A stretch of DNA of 32,302 bases, from positions 1 to 32,302 of IMG/VR virus record IMGVR_UViG_3300032288_001889. The stretch is one strand, 5' to 3'. Shown here piece after piece: positions 1 to 8,723 of the stretch (the first letter of the stretch is position 1; the number at the start of each line of letters is the position of its first letter). The DNA is from a virus. The notes beneath the pieces are model-generated. The model ran no database searches and was not told the origin of the DNA. It saw nothing but the letters and a program-made list of their open reading frames with translations. A program made the position numbers and the translations under genes.

Positions 1-149
1 AACGTGGTGATTGATTTAAGACCAGTACTGTTCAAGTTGATGATGACTGGAGCTTTCTTCTTTCCGGTAAATGAGTTCGGGAAGATGCCCTTTAAAATTT
101 CCAACTCTTTAGAAAAGTCGGTCTGTCTTTTTCCGTCAATATATAACAT
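1..149 (-). CDS. Hypothetical protein, 3' end outside window (partial)
   Basis: Open minus-strand frame starting at the ATG at 147-149 (MLYIDGKRQTDFSKELEILK...) and running off the left edge, so only about 49 residues are visible. It lies just downstream of the capsid gene and its terminator, and its start follows a TATATTTG -7-like box and an A/T-rich leader, which favours this frame over the plus-strand frame across it. The visible part is hydrophilic with a KGIFPNSFTGKKK stretch. I do not recognise the family. Its position after the capsid gene suggests a head-completion or tail gene, which is inference. Confidence 0.6.
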   Translation of the reverse strand, partial: MLYIDGKRQTDFSKELEILKGIFPNSFTGKKKAPVIINLNSTGLKSITT

Positions 150-169
150 GTTGTATTTAATTTATGAGA

Positions 170-177
170 CAAATATA
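170..177 (-). promoter_or_regulatory. Candidate -7 box (TATATTTG) for the leftmost gene
   Basis: Minus-strand TATATTTG fits TAnnTTTG and lies between the terminator at 188-203 and the start at 149. No TTTG is present at the usual 19-21 bp upstream because the terminator occupies that space, so this is only a half-match. Confidence 0.35.
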
Positions 178-187
178 AAACAAAAAA

Positions 188-203
188 GGTAGCCTTGGCT
201 ACC
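188..203 (-). terminator. Rho-independent terminator after the capsid gene
   Basis: Perfect 7-bp stem GGTAGCC/GGCTACC with a TT loop, flanked by A6 on one side and T5 on the other, so it could work in both directions. On the minus strand it lies 29 bp past the capsid stop codon and is followed by TTTTTTG. Confidence 0.8.
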
Positions 204-231
204 CTTTTTATATATGATTCCTGTACTAGGA

Positions 232-1641
232 TTACAATGAACTGTCGTACATGTAACCGCACTGCTTCAATGAGAAGAAGTCAAGACCGAAATGAGTCAA
301 GTAGTGAGTCAATCGGTTGTCGATGTCGTTCGTTGGAACAGGCGCGTTAGCTCCAGTCTCCCAAATCTTCAACATACGATCCTGACCGTTGTCACCGTTC
401 ACGCCGTAAGCAAGCTCCATGTGACGGCGGGTCATACCCTGAGCGTCTACACCTGTACCTGAAGGCATGAAGTATGCTGTGTTAGCAAACAAGTTGCCAG
501 ACACACCACCAACACCGAACACTTGTGGGTCATAAGACAAGTCAAATGAACGAAGGTTGAACACCATACCTTCTTTTACCACGCACTCGAAGTCGAATGT
601 TGCGTACATGCTCTCAACGTTCTCAGCTGCTCCGAAGATCATCTCAGCTGACTGACGACGAACCGCAGAGATGTTAGCGTTCTGGAACTCTGTAGCCAAC
701 GCAGCCTGAAGTGGACGGTTGATACCGCGACACAACCAGCCCATAAAGTTGTTGTCAGGGTTGTTAGGCTTCAATGCGTCGATCAACGCGTTCAAGTCCT
801 CAATACCAACACCTGCACCTGTAGTGTCAACGTTTACACCGTTTGCCAATGTAGAGAAACGATCCATCATACCGTGAGTTGTCTGTGACAACGATGACTG
901 ATCAGACTCAATACCTAAGATAAGCTGACCGATAGTCGACTTAAGGTGACGGAACTCAGCCTGCGTGCGCTGAACACCACCCCAGTTACCTACGAAGTTT
1001 CCGTTCTCGTCAGTCTCAGGGAATAGTTGGTCGATTGCCGCGTTACCTGTGATAAGTGCAGAAGTCTTCAACGTCTGTAGCTTGAATGAGAACTTGTCCC
1101 ATGAGCTAGACTTTGCGTTTGGCTGTCCACTGTTCTCGTTGTAAGCGTTTGAGTAGATAGCGTACTGCTTGCCTCCTGTAGGTACAGTCCAGCTTGTTCC
1201 TGTCAAAGACTTTGCTGTAACAGTAACATCACCAGATGATGGGATGTCTACAGTTATTACTTGACCACGTGTGTTTGTAGCCATGTCCATGATAAGGTCA
1301 CCCTCTGTCACGTACACTGTGCGTGTAGATCCAACGGTCTCAATCTGAGCGTCAGCAATTGTGAACTCAAGAGTTCCTCCAGTTGAACCAGCGTCAGCCT
1401 TAACTTGGATGTAAGTGTCGTAGAAGCTCTCCTCGAAGTGGAAACCGCCCGATGCGTTACGGATAGGACGTGTAGCTTGCATACGCTTCAAGAGCAACAA
1501 GTCGTCCATGAACTGACCGTACTGCTTGAATAGTTTTGTTTGAAAGTCTGGACGTACAAAGTCAGACACCGCAAGGATGCTCGACTGCTGATAGCCAGAG
1601 GTGTTAGGGGCCACCGAGTTCGGTGAATATTCTAATGCCAT
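232..1641 (-). CDS. Major capsid protein
   Basis: 469 aa, about the length of HK97-fold capsid proteins of crAss-like and related phages. It follows the TerL, portal, scaffold order and ends at a strong terminator, the usual place for the capsid gene. The N-terminus (LAVSDFVRPDFQTKLFKQYG) and the mid-protein PNNPDNNFMGWLCRG and C-terminal THFGLDFFSLKQCGYMYD segments look like a soluble structural subunit with no signal or membrane segment. The start is the ATG at 1641, preceded by an A/T-rich leader without Shine-Dalgarno, 27 bp after the upstream stop. The call rests on order, size and composition; no residue signature is decisive. Confidence 0.75.
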   Translation of the reverse strand: MALEYSPNSVAPNTSGYQQSSILAVSDFVRPDFQTKLFKQYGQFMDDLLLLKRMQATRPIRNASGGFHFEESFYDTYIQVKADAGSTGGTLEFTIADAQIETVGSTRTVYVTEGDLIMDMATNTRGQVITVDIPSSGDVTVTAKSLTGTSWTVPTGGKQYAIYSNAYNENSGQPNAKSSSWDKFSFKLQTLKTSALITGNAAIDQLFPETDENGNFVGNWGGVQRTQAEFRHLKSTIGQLILGIESDQSSLSQTTHGMMDRFSTLANGVNVDTTGAGVGIEDLNALIDALKPNNPDNNFMGWLCRGINRPLQAALATEFQNANISAVRRQSAEMIFGAAENVESMYATFDFECVVKEGMVFNLRSFDLSYDPQVFGVGGVSGNLFANTAYFMPSGTGVDAQGMTRRHMELAYGVNGDNGQDRMLKIWETGANAPVPTNDIDNRLTHYLTHFGLDFFSLKQCGYMYDSSL

Positions 1642-1668
1642 TTTTTTAAATTTTAATTATTGGTTGGG

Positions 1669-2817
1669 TTATCTATTCTGCTTCCAGCTCTCCATAGCTT
1701 GTTCTGCTGGGCTAATCACCTTACCCTGTTGACTTGGTGGTGTCACTCTTCCATTTGTTATCGGGCCGAGATTGTGCTGTTCTCGCACGATTTGTTCTCT
1801 TATCTTGCCCTCAGCCGCCTTGATAGATTCGCGGATTATGTCGTCCATCTTTGCCAACCGCAAATTGGTCTCCACCGCTTGTCGTACAGCCGCCACCCCT
1901 TCATCATCCGGGTTGGCATAGTTGAATATTCCTACCGCCATCAGGTTTTTAAGTTCAGCCCCGACCTCTGCATCGCTAACCGCGATATTAACTTGGACAG
2001 CGCCTACTCCTTCAATACCTGTGTCAACAGCCTTGCTGATCGCCTTGATAGGTGTGCCTATTGACGGAACTAAAGAGTCCCACTTCGCCTGACGCACCGC
2101 ATAATCTTGCTCTTGAGCCTTAGCTTGTTGTTGCAAATTTACAAAATAATTATCATTCGATACATACTGCTCTCTCTTTTTTGTGATAGCGTCCAACGCG
2201 TTGGTCGCCTCTATCTTTAAAAGGGCAGGGTATTTCGTGTCCTCGTTCACATACGACAGGTCGATGTTGTACTTCTGGGCAACACCCTCCATCAACTCGT
2301 CAAGTCCAACAGATGCCAGCTTCGGGTTGCTTAGTAGCATCTCGATAGCGATAGCCTTCACAGGATCCTTGGTCAGGTCATCGTCGGTCGTGTTGATTAC
2401 CGTGGTCGCAAGGTTCAAGTCATTGATACCTGTAGCCTTACTGAAGTTATTGATCTGTCTGATAGACTCGTTAGCGAACGGGTCCTTCACCATGTTCAAC
2501 ACCTTCATCTCTTCCTGAACTTGGTTGTACTGGCTCGCAATACTCTCAAGCTCGGTGAACCTGTTCAGCTTATTCTGGAGGTCATCCTCGCCAGACAAAC
2601 CAAATCTCGAGAAGTCAAATCCCTGTGGCGTTAAGTCAGCTGCTGGCGCAATGTCTCCCGCCGGTGCTGGCTCAGCCGCTGGTATATGCTCTGGTGTAGG
2701 CTCTGCCGCCGGCGCAGGATTCTGTGACGCGTATGCCGCCGCCATATCATCCGCGCTCGCGTTAGGGTTGCTAGAGCTGTAGCTCATCGCAAACTCTGCT
2801 GGTACTTGTGTGTTCAT
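1669..2817 (-). CDS. Putative scaffolding / head assembly protein
   Basis: 382 aa between portal and capsid genes. Residues about 28-65 are a low-complexity Ala/Pro/Glu linker (PAPAAEPTPEHIPAAEPAP). The rest is predicted helical and charged, with coiled-coil-like stretches around 85-110 and 215-245 and a basic C-terminal end (MESWKQNR). A disordered N-terminus, helical body and location directly before the capsid gene are typical of phage scaffolding proteins; a basic C-terminus often binds capsid. Leader is A/T-rich. Alternative: a minor head protein. Confidence 0.5.
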   Translation of the reverse strand: MNTQVPAEFAMSYSSSNPNASADDMAAAYASQNPAPAAEPTPEHIPAAEPAPAGDIAPAADLTPQGFDFSRFGLSGEDDLQNKLNRFTELESIASQYNQVQEEMKVLNMVKDPFANESIRQINNFSKATGINDLNLATTVINTTDDDLTKDPVKAIAIEMLLSNPKLASVGLDELMEGVAQKYNIDLSYVNEDTKYPALLKIEATNALDAITKKREQYVSNDNYFVNLQQQAKAQEQDYAVRQAKWDSLVPSIGTPIKAISKAVDTGIEGVGAVQVNIAVSDAEVGAELKNLMAVGIFNYANPDDEGVAAVRQAVETNLRLAKMDDIIRESIKAAEGKIREQIVREQHNLGPITNGRVTPPSQQGKVISPAEQAMESWKQNR

Positions 2818-2832
2818 GTCTTATTGTTTGTT

Positions 2833-5172
2833 TTATATTTTACCTGTAATCTCCCTTCCCTGTGCCGCCTGTAGCCTTCCCTCTAAGGTCATGGTCTCCA
2901 AGTCGGCGTTCTTCTGCGCCTCAATCTCTGCGAGCTTAGCTTGGAGTTTGTCTGCAATCTCCTTACTCTTCTCGTTCATTCTCATCTCGGTGAGCATCTG
3001 CTCGCCTTGAACCCTAGCCTGCTCAGCTGCCTGTGCCGCCTTCATATTATTCTCCGCATTTATTGCGGACATTCTCTCCTGATTCTCCTGATTCTTTTCG
3101 TCGGCTCTCTGCTCTGCAAGCGCCAGATACCAAGCGGCAAGCTCGTCGTTCCCGTCCTCTAAAGTTTTCTCAACATACAACGCGTCTGCGGTGTTGATAC
3201 CCTTCATACCGTTCCTTCCAGCAGCCAAGCTCTGCTCAATAAGCCCCATAATGTAAGCCTTGCGCTGAGCTGTCGTGGTAGCCTTTAGCTTAATCCCGCA
3301 CTCGTTGAGTGTCAAATCCTTCAAGCCGTTAACAGCTGAAAAATATACCGTACCCAAGTAGCCCTCGTAGTAGTCGGCGCACTTCTTGTCCGCCGCGATG
3401 TTGACGCGTGCCTTCTGAATAATCTTGCGTGCAGCCTTCTCCTTGATACGGATGATAGCCTGTCTTATATTATATAGCGCGTTGTTTGTGCTGTCAAGTT
3501 CCATCTGACCAACACCCACCAGCTTCTCTGGTGACGCGTTAGGTGACGCGGAAGCCGTGTCTGTTATGCCGGCGATCCTCTTCATCTGACTCTCTACAAA
3601 CATCTGGTAGTTTATCCACTCGTCGAGCTGTCTGCCGACACCGTTCTCCAACTCCACCATGGCGTTAGCCCCGCTAAACTTCTGACCAAGCTCTAGCCTT
3701 GTAGCGTAGAACTGGTTACCCGTCTCGCGGCGGATACGCGCAATCTCAAGGGCGCTGATCTTACCAAGACCTAAGTCCATATTAGCAAGTAGTCCCACAT
3801 CTATGGCCATACCCTTCGGCGCTGCCGCAAGTATTGCCGCCCTTAATTTTAGGGTGGCTATCTGCTGGTCGTCAAGAAGACTCTGCCATCTCTCGACCAC
3901 AGACTTGCCCGCGATACGCTCGCTGAAGTATGACAGGGCGCAGCTGCCGTCGCCGTTCTTGATCATGTTCTTCTGTAGACCGTAGTCGTACACATAACTA
4001 GAACCAACAACCCAGCACCCCTCGTATATATTCTGCTGATATACCTTGTCTGTCTTTCTCTCTCTACCGTCCGCGTACTTTGTCTTCACGCGGTCCTCTT
4101 TCTTGTATACGTAGTTTCCGTTTCCGGTCTTTCTACCAACATACAAGTTAAAGTCGTCGGTCTTGTACTCAAAGTCCAGCACGTCTACAAGGAAGTCGTA
4201 CCATGTGTACCTCTGTGTCACAGGATCCTTTGATGTCCACGCGTAGTTTGTAGGGTCGCTAATATTATTTGATGTGCTGTACATCCTAGCCAAACCTTCA
4301 AGCTCCTTGTCTGATAGACCCGGCAACTTGTCCTTAAGCTCGTGTATAGGGACGCGCTTTATGTAGCCCGCAAATGGAGGCTCAGCCTCGGGGTTGTCGT
4401 CGTCCCACACCGTGATGTACATGGCAGGGTTTATATACTTGACGCCAACGGCGCCTGTATTGTTTACGTATATTCTTCCACATATGAATGACGTCTGCAA
4501 CGCAGAGTCGATCATCTTGTCGCGCACCTTGTTCCAGTCGCTGATATCAAAGCCGTGCTCCGCGATCATCGACAGCCCCACCTCTATAGGCAGGCGTATG
4601 CCGTGATACTTCTCATACAGCTCCATCTCTGACTTGCTCTGTGGCTCCCAGTCTGGGGTCTTGTATGGTATACCAAGCTCTTGCTTAAGCGGGTTGGTGA
4701 CCTTGGCGTCTATGTACATTTTCCACTTGATCTTTTCTTTAAGATACTTATCTGACTTGGATGTGGAAGACACGACGACCTTGTAATCACTCTGCGTGAG
4801 CAAGCCCTTTATTACGCTAATCAATAGCGGGGCGCTGCTCACGATGCTGTTCTGGTCAAAGCCTATGTTGTTGTAACCCTTTCTTGTATTCTCGTTGTAC
4901 CCGTCTGTCCCTGCGGAGTTCGGTTTAGAGATCTCTCCCCTGTATATCTTCTTATACTTTAATGTACTCTGCCTGCCCTCTGAGTAACTCTTGAGCATAT
5001 TAAAATAGCCAAGGTTACCGTACACTGTACCACCAGAACCGTAAGGTATAGGCGCCGAATACCAGCGACCATATATAGCCTGAGCTGCTGACACACCCCA
5101 TGCCATGTCCTTCTTTTTATCGGGCGAAATTGAGTCTGATGGGAACGGTGAAATCTTTCCAGTAGGTATCAT
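2833..5172 (-). CDS. Portal protein
   Basis: 779 aa, long for a portal but in the range of crAss-like phages. The N-terminal WGVSAAQAIYGRWYS and YFNMLKSYSEGRQSTLKYKK segments recall portals of that group, where an EGRQ-type sequence follows the first helices. The C-terminal ~100 residues are a long Ala/Gln/Glu/Lys coiled coil (NENNMKAAQAAEQARVQGEQ region), as expected for the portal barrel. It is the first gene after terminator 5256-5277 and has its own promoter at 5189-5222. A portal forms the dodecameric DNA entry ring at one capsid vertex. Family call by resemblance and gene order. Confidence 0.8.
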   Translation of the reverse strand: MIPTGKISPFPSDSISPDKKKDMAWGVSAAQAIYGRWYSAPIPYGSGGTVYGNLGYFNMLKSYSEGRQSTLKYKKIYRGEISKPNSAGTDGYNENTRKGYNNIGFDQNSIVSSAPLLISVIKGLLTQSDYKVVVSSTSKSDKYLKEKIKWKMYIDAKVTNPLKQELGIPYKTPDWEPQSKSEMELYEKYHGIRLPIEVGLSMIAEHGFDISDWNKVRDKMIDSALQTSFICGRIYVNNTGAVGVKYINPAMYITVWDDDNPEAEPPFAGYIKRVPIHELKDKLPGLSDKELEGLARMYSTSNNISDPTNYAWTSKDPVTQRYTWYDFLVDVLDFEYKTDDFNLYVGRKTGNGNYVYKKEDRVKTKYADGRERKTDKVYQQNIYEGCWVVGSSYVYDYGLQKNMIKNGDGSCALSYFSERIAGKSVVERWQSLLDDQQIATLKLRAAILAAAPKGMAIDVGLLANMDLGLGKISALEIARIRRETGNQFYATRLELGQKFSGANAMVELENGVGRQLDEWINYQMFVESQMKRIAGITDTASASPNASPEKLVGVGQMELDSTNNALYNIRQAIIRIKEKAARKIIQKARVNIAADKKCADYYEGYLGTVYFSAVNGLKDLTLNECGIKLKATTTAQRKAYIMGLIEQSLAAGRNGMKGINTADALYVEKTLEDGNDELAAWYLALAEQRADEKNQENQERMSAINAENNMKAAQAAEQARVQGEQMLTEMRMNEKSKEIADKLQAKLAEIEAQKNADLETMTLEGRLQAAQGREITGKI

Positions 5173-5188
5173 GTATGTACTATTACGG

Positions 5189-5222
5189 CAAAATTACTAT
5201 AAATTGGTATAAAGATACAAAA
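5189..5222 (-). promoter_or_regulatory. Bacteroidota-type promoter for the portal-scaffold-capsid unit
   Basis: Minus strand: TTTTG (5218-5222), 21-bp spacer, TAATTTTG (5189-5196). Both boxes fit the -33 TTTG / -7 TAnnTTTG consensus of the Bacteroidota primary sigma factor. It sits between terminator 5256-5277 and the portal ATG, so it can start a head-gene transcript. Confidence 0.75.
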
Positions 5223-5255
5223 TTAGTTAATTTTCTTAACGACAGCTAAAACAAA

Positions 5256-5277
5256 AACCCCTCACGGCGGAGGGGTT
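5256..5277 (-). terminator. Rho-independent terminator between the 94-aa gene and portal
   Basis: Stem AACCCCT/AGGGGTT with an 8-nt loop; on the minus strand the 3' side runs into TTTTTGTTTT. It ends the transcript arriving from TerL and the 94-aa gene. Confidence 0.8.
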
Positions 5278-5287
5278 CTTGTTATCT

Positions 5288-5572
5288 TTAGCCTGTATAG
5301 CTCTTATTTAAGGCCGTGGCCTTACTAATCAGCTTGTGCATAGACTCGTTCTTTCCCTTGTATACAATAGGAAAGTCAAACATTACATACGCGAGTCTCT
5401 TTGTGCTGTTCTTTACAGTCACCTTGCTATTGAACACCGCGTTCATGTTCTTGACTACGGCGCTAATTGTTTCCAGAACCTCGGACTGCATAAGCATCTC
5501 CCCATTCTTTGCGATGACAGACACTCGGAATCCATTCTTTGCGTCCTTAATTCTTACGTGAGTTTGTTTCAT
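5288..5572 (-). CDS. Hypothetical 94-aa protein, possibly DUF1508/YegP-like
   Basis: Small basic protein between TerL and portal. The segment RIKDAKNGFRVSVIAKNGEMLMQS has the spacing of the DUF1508/YegP fold (KD.NG.F...A.NGE...S), followed by a helix; this is a weak resemblance seen by eye. The start at 5572 has an A/T-rich leader and a TATATTTG box upstream. Role unknown; it may simply ride with the packaging genes. Confidence 0.6.
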   Translation of the reverse strand: MKQTHVRIKDAKNGFRVSVIAKNGEMLMQSEVLETISAVVKNMNAVFNSKVTVKNSTKRLAYVMFDFPIVYKGKNESMHKLISKATALNKSYTG

Positions 5573-5592
5573 TTAAAAAAATTTTGTGTCTA

Positions 5593-5609
5593 CAAATATA
5601 TACAATGTT
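5593..5609 (-). promoter_or_regulatory. Candidate promoter with AACATTGT extension
   Basis: Minus strand AACATTGTATATATTTGT: a TATATTTG -7 box directly preceded by AACATTGT. The same AACATTGT sits just upstream of the TAnnTTTG boxes at 11589 and 15378. No good -33 TTTG is present here, so AACATTGT may be a phage-specific substitute. Confidence 0.5.
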
Positions 5610-7998
5610 AGTCATACATCTCTATAAATCCGGAGAAGTCTGATGACGTGTTATCTTTTTTTATCATATCCGGGTAAGCGCTCTCAGCCCCGAGCAGTGC
5701 CATGCCGCAAGCAGCAAAGACGTCGAGGTCTGTCATGTCGCTAAAGCTCTGTGCACTCTCGATCTCCTCGAGCAGCTCTATGTGCCTTGCCCTGTGACCC
5801 GTGTTCTTCACGTAGTCACCGAACTTGGCAAATATCTTTTCTTGCACAGCTGGCCCGGTCCTCACACCCGGGATCGGGTCGATCTTTCCGGTGGTCGGGT
5901 CGATCATGTGCATGAGGTAGCCCTCCGCGTGGTGATCCCTGAAATACTTTATAACGTGCGAGACGTTACGCTCGGTGTTCACCATCGCGCCGCAGTACAC
6001 CGCAGCAAGTAGCATGTCCTCGCAGTACTCATCCGTAGTATCCACACGGTTGTTGTAGGTCATGACAAAGTCTCCGGTCACGTGCTCCAGCGGGTCCTTG
6101 TCGCTGCCGTCCACCAGCGGGTCGTTACGCATGTACATGCCTCCACCACCGTTAGACTTCTTCTTCCCGCTGACGTCCTTGGTGTCGTAGCTGAACGGGT
6201 CACACCCGAGTACATACCTGCCCACCACATCAGGGCTTGGCCTATAAGTCTGGTTACGGTCGTCGTACATGTACTTGTTTGTCATCTCCGGTATAGGGCG
6301 CAGGCTTATTATCCACTTGCCGGGTTTAGCTGGCGTGCCGTCCACTATCCTAACAGACGACCACGGGCCGTTCACCCACTCCAAGTTCACGCTAACCGTC
6401 CTCTTGTCACCAAACTTCAAGGCGCTGATCCTTCCCTTCAGCACCCCCATGTCCCAGTAGTTCGATCGGTTAGCCTTTCGTCCAGCCTCCCTCAGGTTCC
6501 ACGGGTTGTTCCTTATCTCGTTGTTCAGAGAGTTCCAGTCCTTTATCTCCTCGTAGTACGCGCGGGTCTTCTTGAGCGTGGACTTTGCGCCCTCATCAAT
6601 AAGCTGACCCTCTAAGTTTATGTAAGGCTTCTCAGGATCCTCTATCACGGACATGCCGTACATGTCTACCCTTCCGTCGTACCCGTCGTATGCAGGCACA
6701 AACAAGGTTACCAAGCCAGAGGCTGTGATCCCGTTGTCGTTCCTCTTGTGAGAATAAGACTTCACACACAGCTCAAAGTATTCCTTACCACCGCCGCTCT
6801 CGAACTCACCGAACGTTGACGTGTACAGGGCAAAGCCGTGTATGTTCTGTCCCTGAGCGAGTGAGTTCCTTATGGTGTCGGTGAACTCGTGGAAGACATT
6901 ACCCGACTGTTTCTTTCCGGACTCGTCGTTCAGGTAGGCGTGCAGCTTGTTACCGTCGAACGCCTTGTTGGCTGACGACCTTGGCCTGATCCATCCGCCA
7001 TGCTCCACCGTGTCCCCGGAAAACGTCACGCTTCCCTTCTTGGTGAACACTAGGGCGTTGGTATCTGCGGTAGAGGCGCACGGTTTCAAGAACCATGGGT
7101 AGTGCCTCCAAGGCGCGAGTATCTTCTTCTGGTACACGTCCTCGATAGCCGTGTCCTCGGTCAGCGCCTGTATCGCAAACGTTCCCAACGAATTGTCCAC
7201 GGCTATCCTCATGCCCACATGCGACCCCATAAAGGTTGCCCCAACACGTCGACGTTTAGGGAAGACCACGCCGAACACTGTCCTGTAACCCATGTCAACA
7301 TAGTAGCCCTCATCATCTAAGATGTAGGAGTCTATCGCCTCGGTACGGACAAACTGTGCGGCGGTTGCCTTGTTATTAAAATATTTTTGTTTTACACTCG
7401 TGCCTTTCCTGTAGGTGAGTACATACTTAAACTTGGACCAAGTGGTGGTGTAAGCCCATCTAAAGAATATAAATATTCTGCGGTCAACGTCACGGTAATC
7501 AGGAAGCCTGTCCCTCCTGTTGTCGTTGTCGATTGGGGTGTAGCACAAATAGGTGTAGTGCCATCCGTCGATGTATGTGGGCGTGCCGTTGATGAAGCAC
7601 CAGTAACCACGCCTTGCCCTGTTATTAGTCGTGCGTATAAAATCTATCTCGTCTTTATAGAATAGCGGGTCGGACTCCACCTCGTCGAAGTAATCCTCCG
7701 GGAACAGCTTGTCCTTAGCCTTGAGGTTTCTCTTCCTCCTGATAATCTCCTCTATACCCTTGAGCTTGGCGGGCAATGCAAAGAACTTATTGTTTCGGTA
7801 ATAGTCAAAGGTCTGATCCTCTGGCGCCATCCCGTAGCCGTCAATTTCTTTTATCGCCTCGTCCCACGGCTTACCAAAGAACGACTCTACCGAGGGCAGA
7901 TCAACGCGGATAGCGTTCTCTCCGCCGAGGTCTGGGTCGTCCTCGTTGTACATGACATGGGTCTGCTCCTTTTTATATTTATCGTGGTACTGTGACAT
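5608..7998 (-). CDS. Terminase large subunit (packaging ATPase-nuclease)
   Basis: 796 aa. A Walker-A-type KRRRVGAT lies at residues 248-255 and a Walker B LHAYLNDES at 352-360 with the catalytic Asp-Glu, as in phage TerL ATPases. The second half has GCDPFSYD near 598-605, the first acidic residue of an RNase H-like nuclease, and a C-terminal DMTDLDVFAACGMALLG with a candidate third metal ligand. TerL drives DNA through the portal into the prohead and cuts the concatemer. Length fits crAss-like TerL. The ATG overlaps the upstream TAA by one base (TAATG), implying translational coupling. Confidence 0.9.
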   Translation of the reverse strand: MSQYHDKYKKEQTHVMYNEDDPDLGGENAIRVDLPSVESFFGKPWDEAIKEIDGYGMAPEDQTFDYYRNNKFFALPAKLKGIEEIIRRKRNLKAKDKLFPEDYFDEVESDPLFYKDEIDFIRTTNNRARRGYWCFINGTPTYIDGWHYTYLCYTPIDNDNRRDRLPDYRDVDRRIFIFFRWAYTTTWSKFKYVLTYRKGTSVKQKYFNNKATAAQFVRTEAIDSYILDDEGYYVDMGYRTVFGVVFPKRRRVGATFMGSHVGMRIAVDNSLGTFAIQALTEDTAIEDVYQKKILAPWRHYPWFLKPCASTADTNALVFTKKGSVTFSGDTVEHGGWIRPRSSANKAFDGNKLHAYLNDESGKKQSGNVFHEFTDTIRNSLAQGQNIHGFALYTSTFGEFESGGGKEYFELCVKSYSHKRNDNGITASGLVTLFVPAYDGYDGRVDMYGMSVIEDPEKPYINLEGQLIDEGAKSTLKKTRAYYEEIKDWNSLNNEIRNNPWNLREAGRKANRSNYWDMGVLKGRISALKFGDKRTVSVNLEWVNGPWSSVRIVDGTPAKPGKWIISLRPIPEMTNKYMYDDRNQTYRPSPDVVGRYVLGCDPFSYDTKDVSGKKKSNGGGGMYMRNDPLVDGSDKDPLEHVTGDFVMTYNNRVDTTDEYCEDMLLAAVYCGAMVNTERNVSHVIKYFRDHHAEGYLMHMIDPTTGKIDPIPGVRTGPAVQEKIFAKFGDYVKNTGHRARHIELLEEIESAQSFSDMTDLDVFAACGMALLGAESAYPDMIKKDNTSSDFSGFIEMYD

Positions 7999-8723
7999 TA
8001 GCTCTTAGATTCTGGGAACACTACCCCGGCCTTGGCTTGGGATGGCGGCACTGATTTTATATTCATCATCACGATCTCCTCTGGCCTGATGCCGAGCGAG
8101 GTGTACGCCATGAACTCGTCGATATCAGACTCTATAAGCCGGGACGTCTCGCCGTCAAGTATACGCGTTCGTGACTCGCTTATCGCCTGCCTGAGAAGCT
8201 CGACCGTCTTTACTCGGTGGCTCTGCTTCAGCGGGTCGTCTGGCATCGGGGTGCCGAGAACCTCCTGCAAATCCTCCTGACTCTTGAGCATAATGGCCCA
8301 GTCTGCGGGCTGCTGCAAGGTGAGGAATGTGGATAACTTTCTTAATATTAGCCTGTTCTGATTTAGCAACAGGTCAAGGTATTTGTTATCGTACTTGTTG
8401 AACTGGTCGGTCTGCACGCCGAGCTCGTCGAGAACCCACGTCTTGCGCTTGCCTATCTGCGGGTACTTCTCTATCGCTGGACTACCTGCCGAGTACATCA
8501 GTATAATGTACCTCATCACGAACTCGTTGTCAAGCCCGCCAAGGTCAACGTTGATCGTTCTCCTAACAGGCTTGCCCCTGTCGTCCTCCTCGGTCACTAT
8601 GAACGGGTGCGATGTCGCGTGAAAGATCGGCACGGCGTTAAGGTCGGGGAACGAGGTGACCACACTCTCGGAATCATCCAACCTGTGGAACGGGTACCTT
8701 ATGTTTCCGTAATTCTTAGTCAT
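7998..8723 (-). CDS. TerL-adjacent protein, small terminase candidate
   Basis: 241 aa counted from the ATG at 8723 (MTKNYGNIRYPF), chosen because it overlaps the upstream stop as ATGACTAA; a further start at 8771 would overlap the upstream gene by 56 bp. Predicted mixed N-terminal domain (VRRTINVDLGGLDNEFVMRYI) and helical C-terminal half. It directly precedes and is coupled to TerL, where small terminase genes usually sit, but I see no helix-turn-helix or other signature, so the role is positional inference. Confidence 0.55.
   Translation of the reverse strand: MTKNYGNIRYPFHRLDDSESVVTSFPDLNAVPIFHATSHPFIVTEEDDRGKPVRRTINVDLGGLDNEFVMRYIILMYSAGSPAIEKYPQIGKRKTWVLDELGVQTDQFNKYDNKYLDLLLNQNRLILRKLSTFLTLQQPADWAIMLKSQEDLQEVLGTPMPDDPLKQSHRVKTVELLRQAISESRTRILDGETSRLIESDIDEFMAYTSLGIRPEEIVMMNIKSVPPSQAKAGVVFPESKS

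Noticed and set aside
4-192. Plus-strand ORF at the left edge
   Set aside because: Lies opposite a minus-strand frame with promoter, leader and coding-like sequence, and would run through the terminator at 188-203.
6082-6615. Plus-strand ORF of 177 codons opposite TerL
   Set aside because: Arg/Val/His-rich translation, no leader; it mirrors the well-supported TerL frame.
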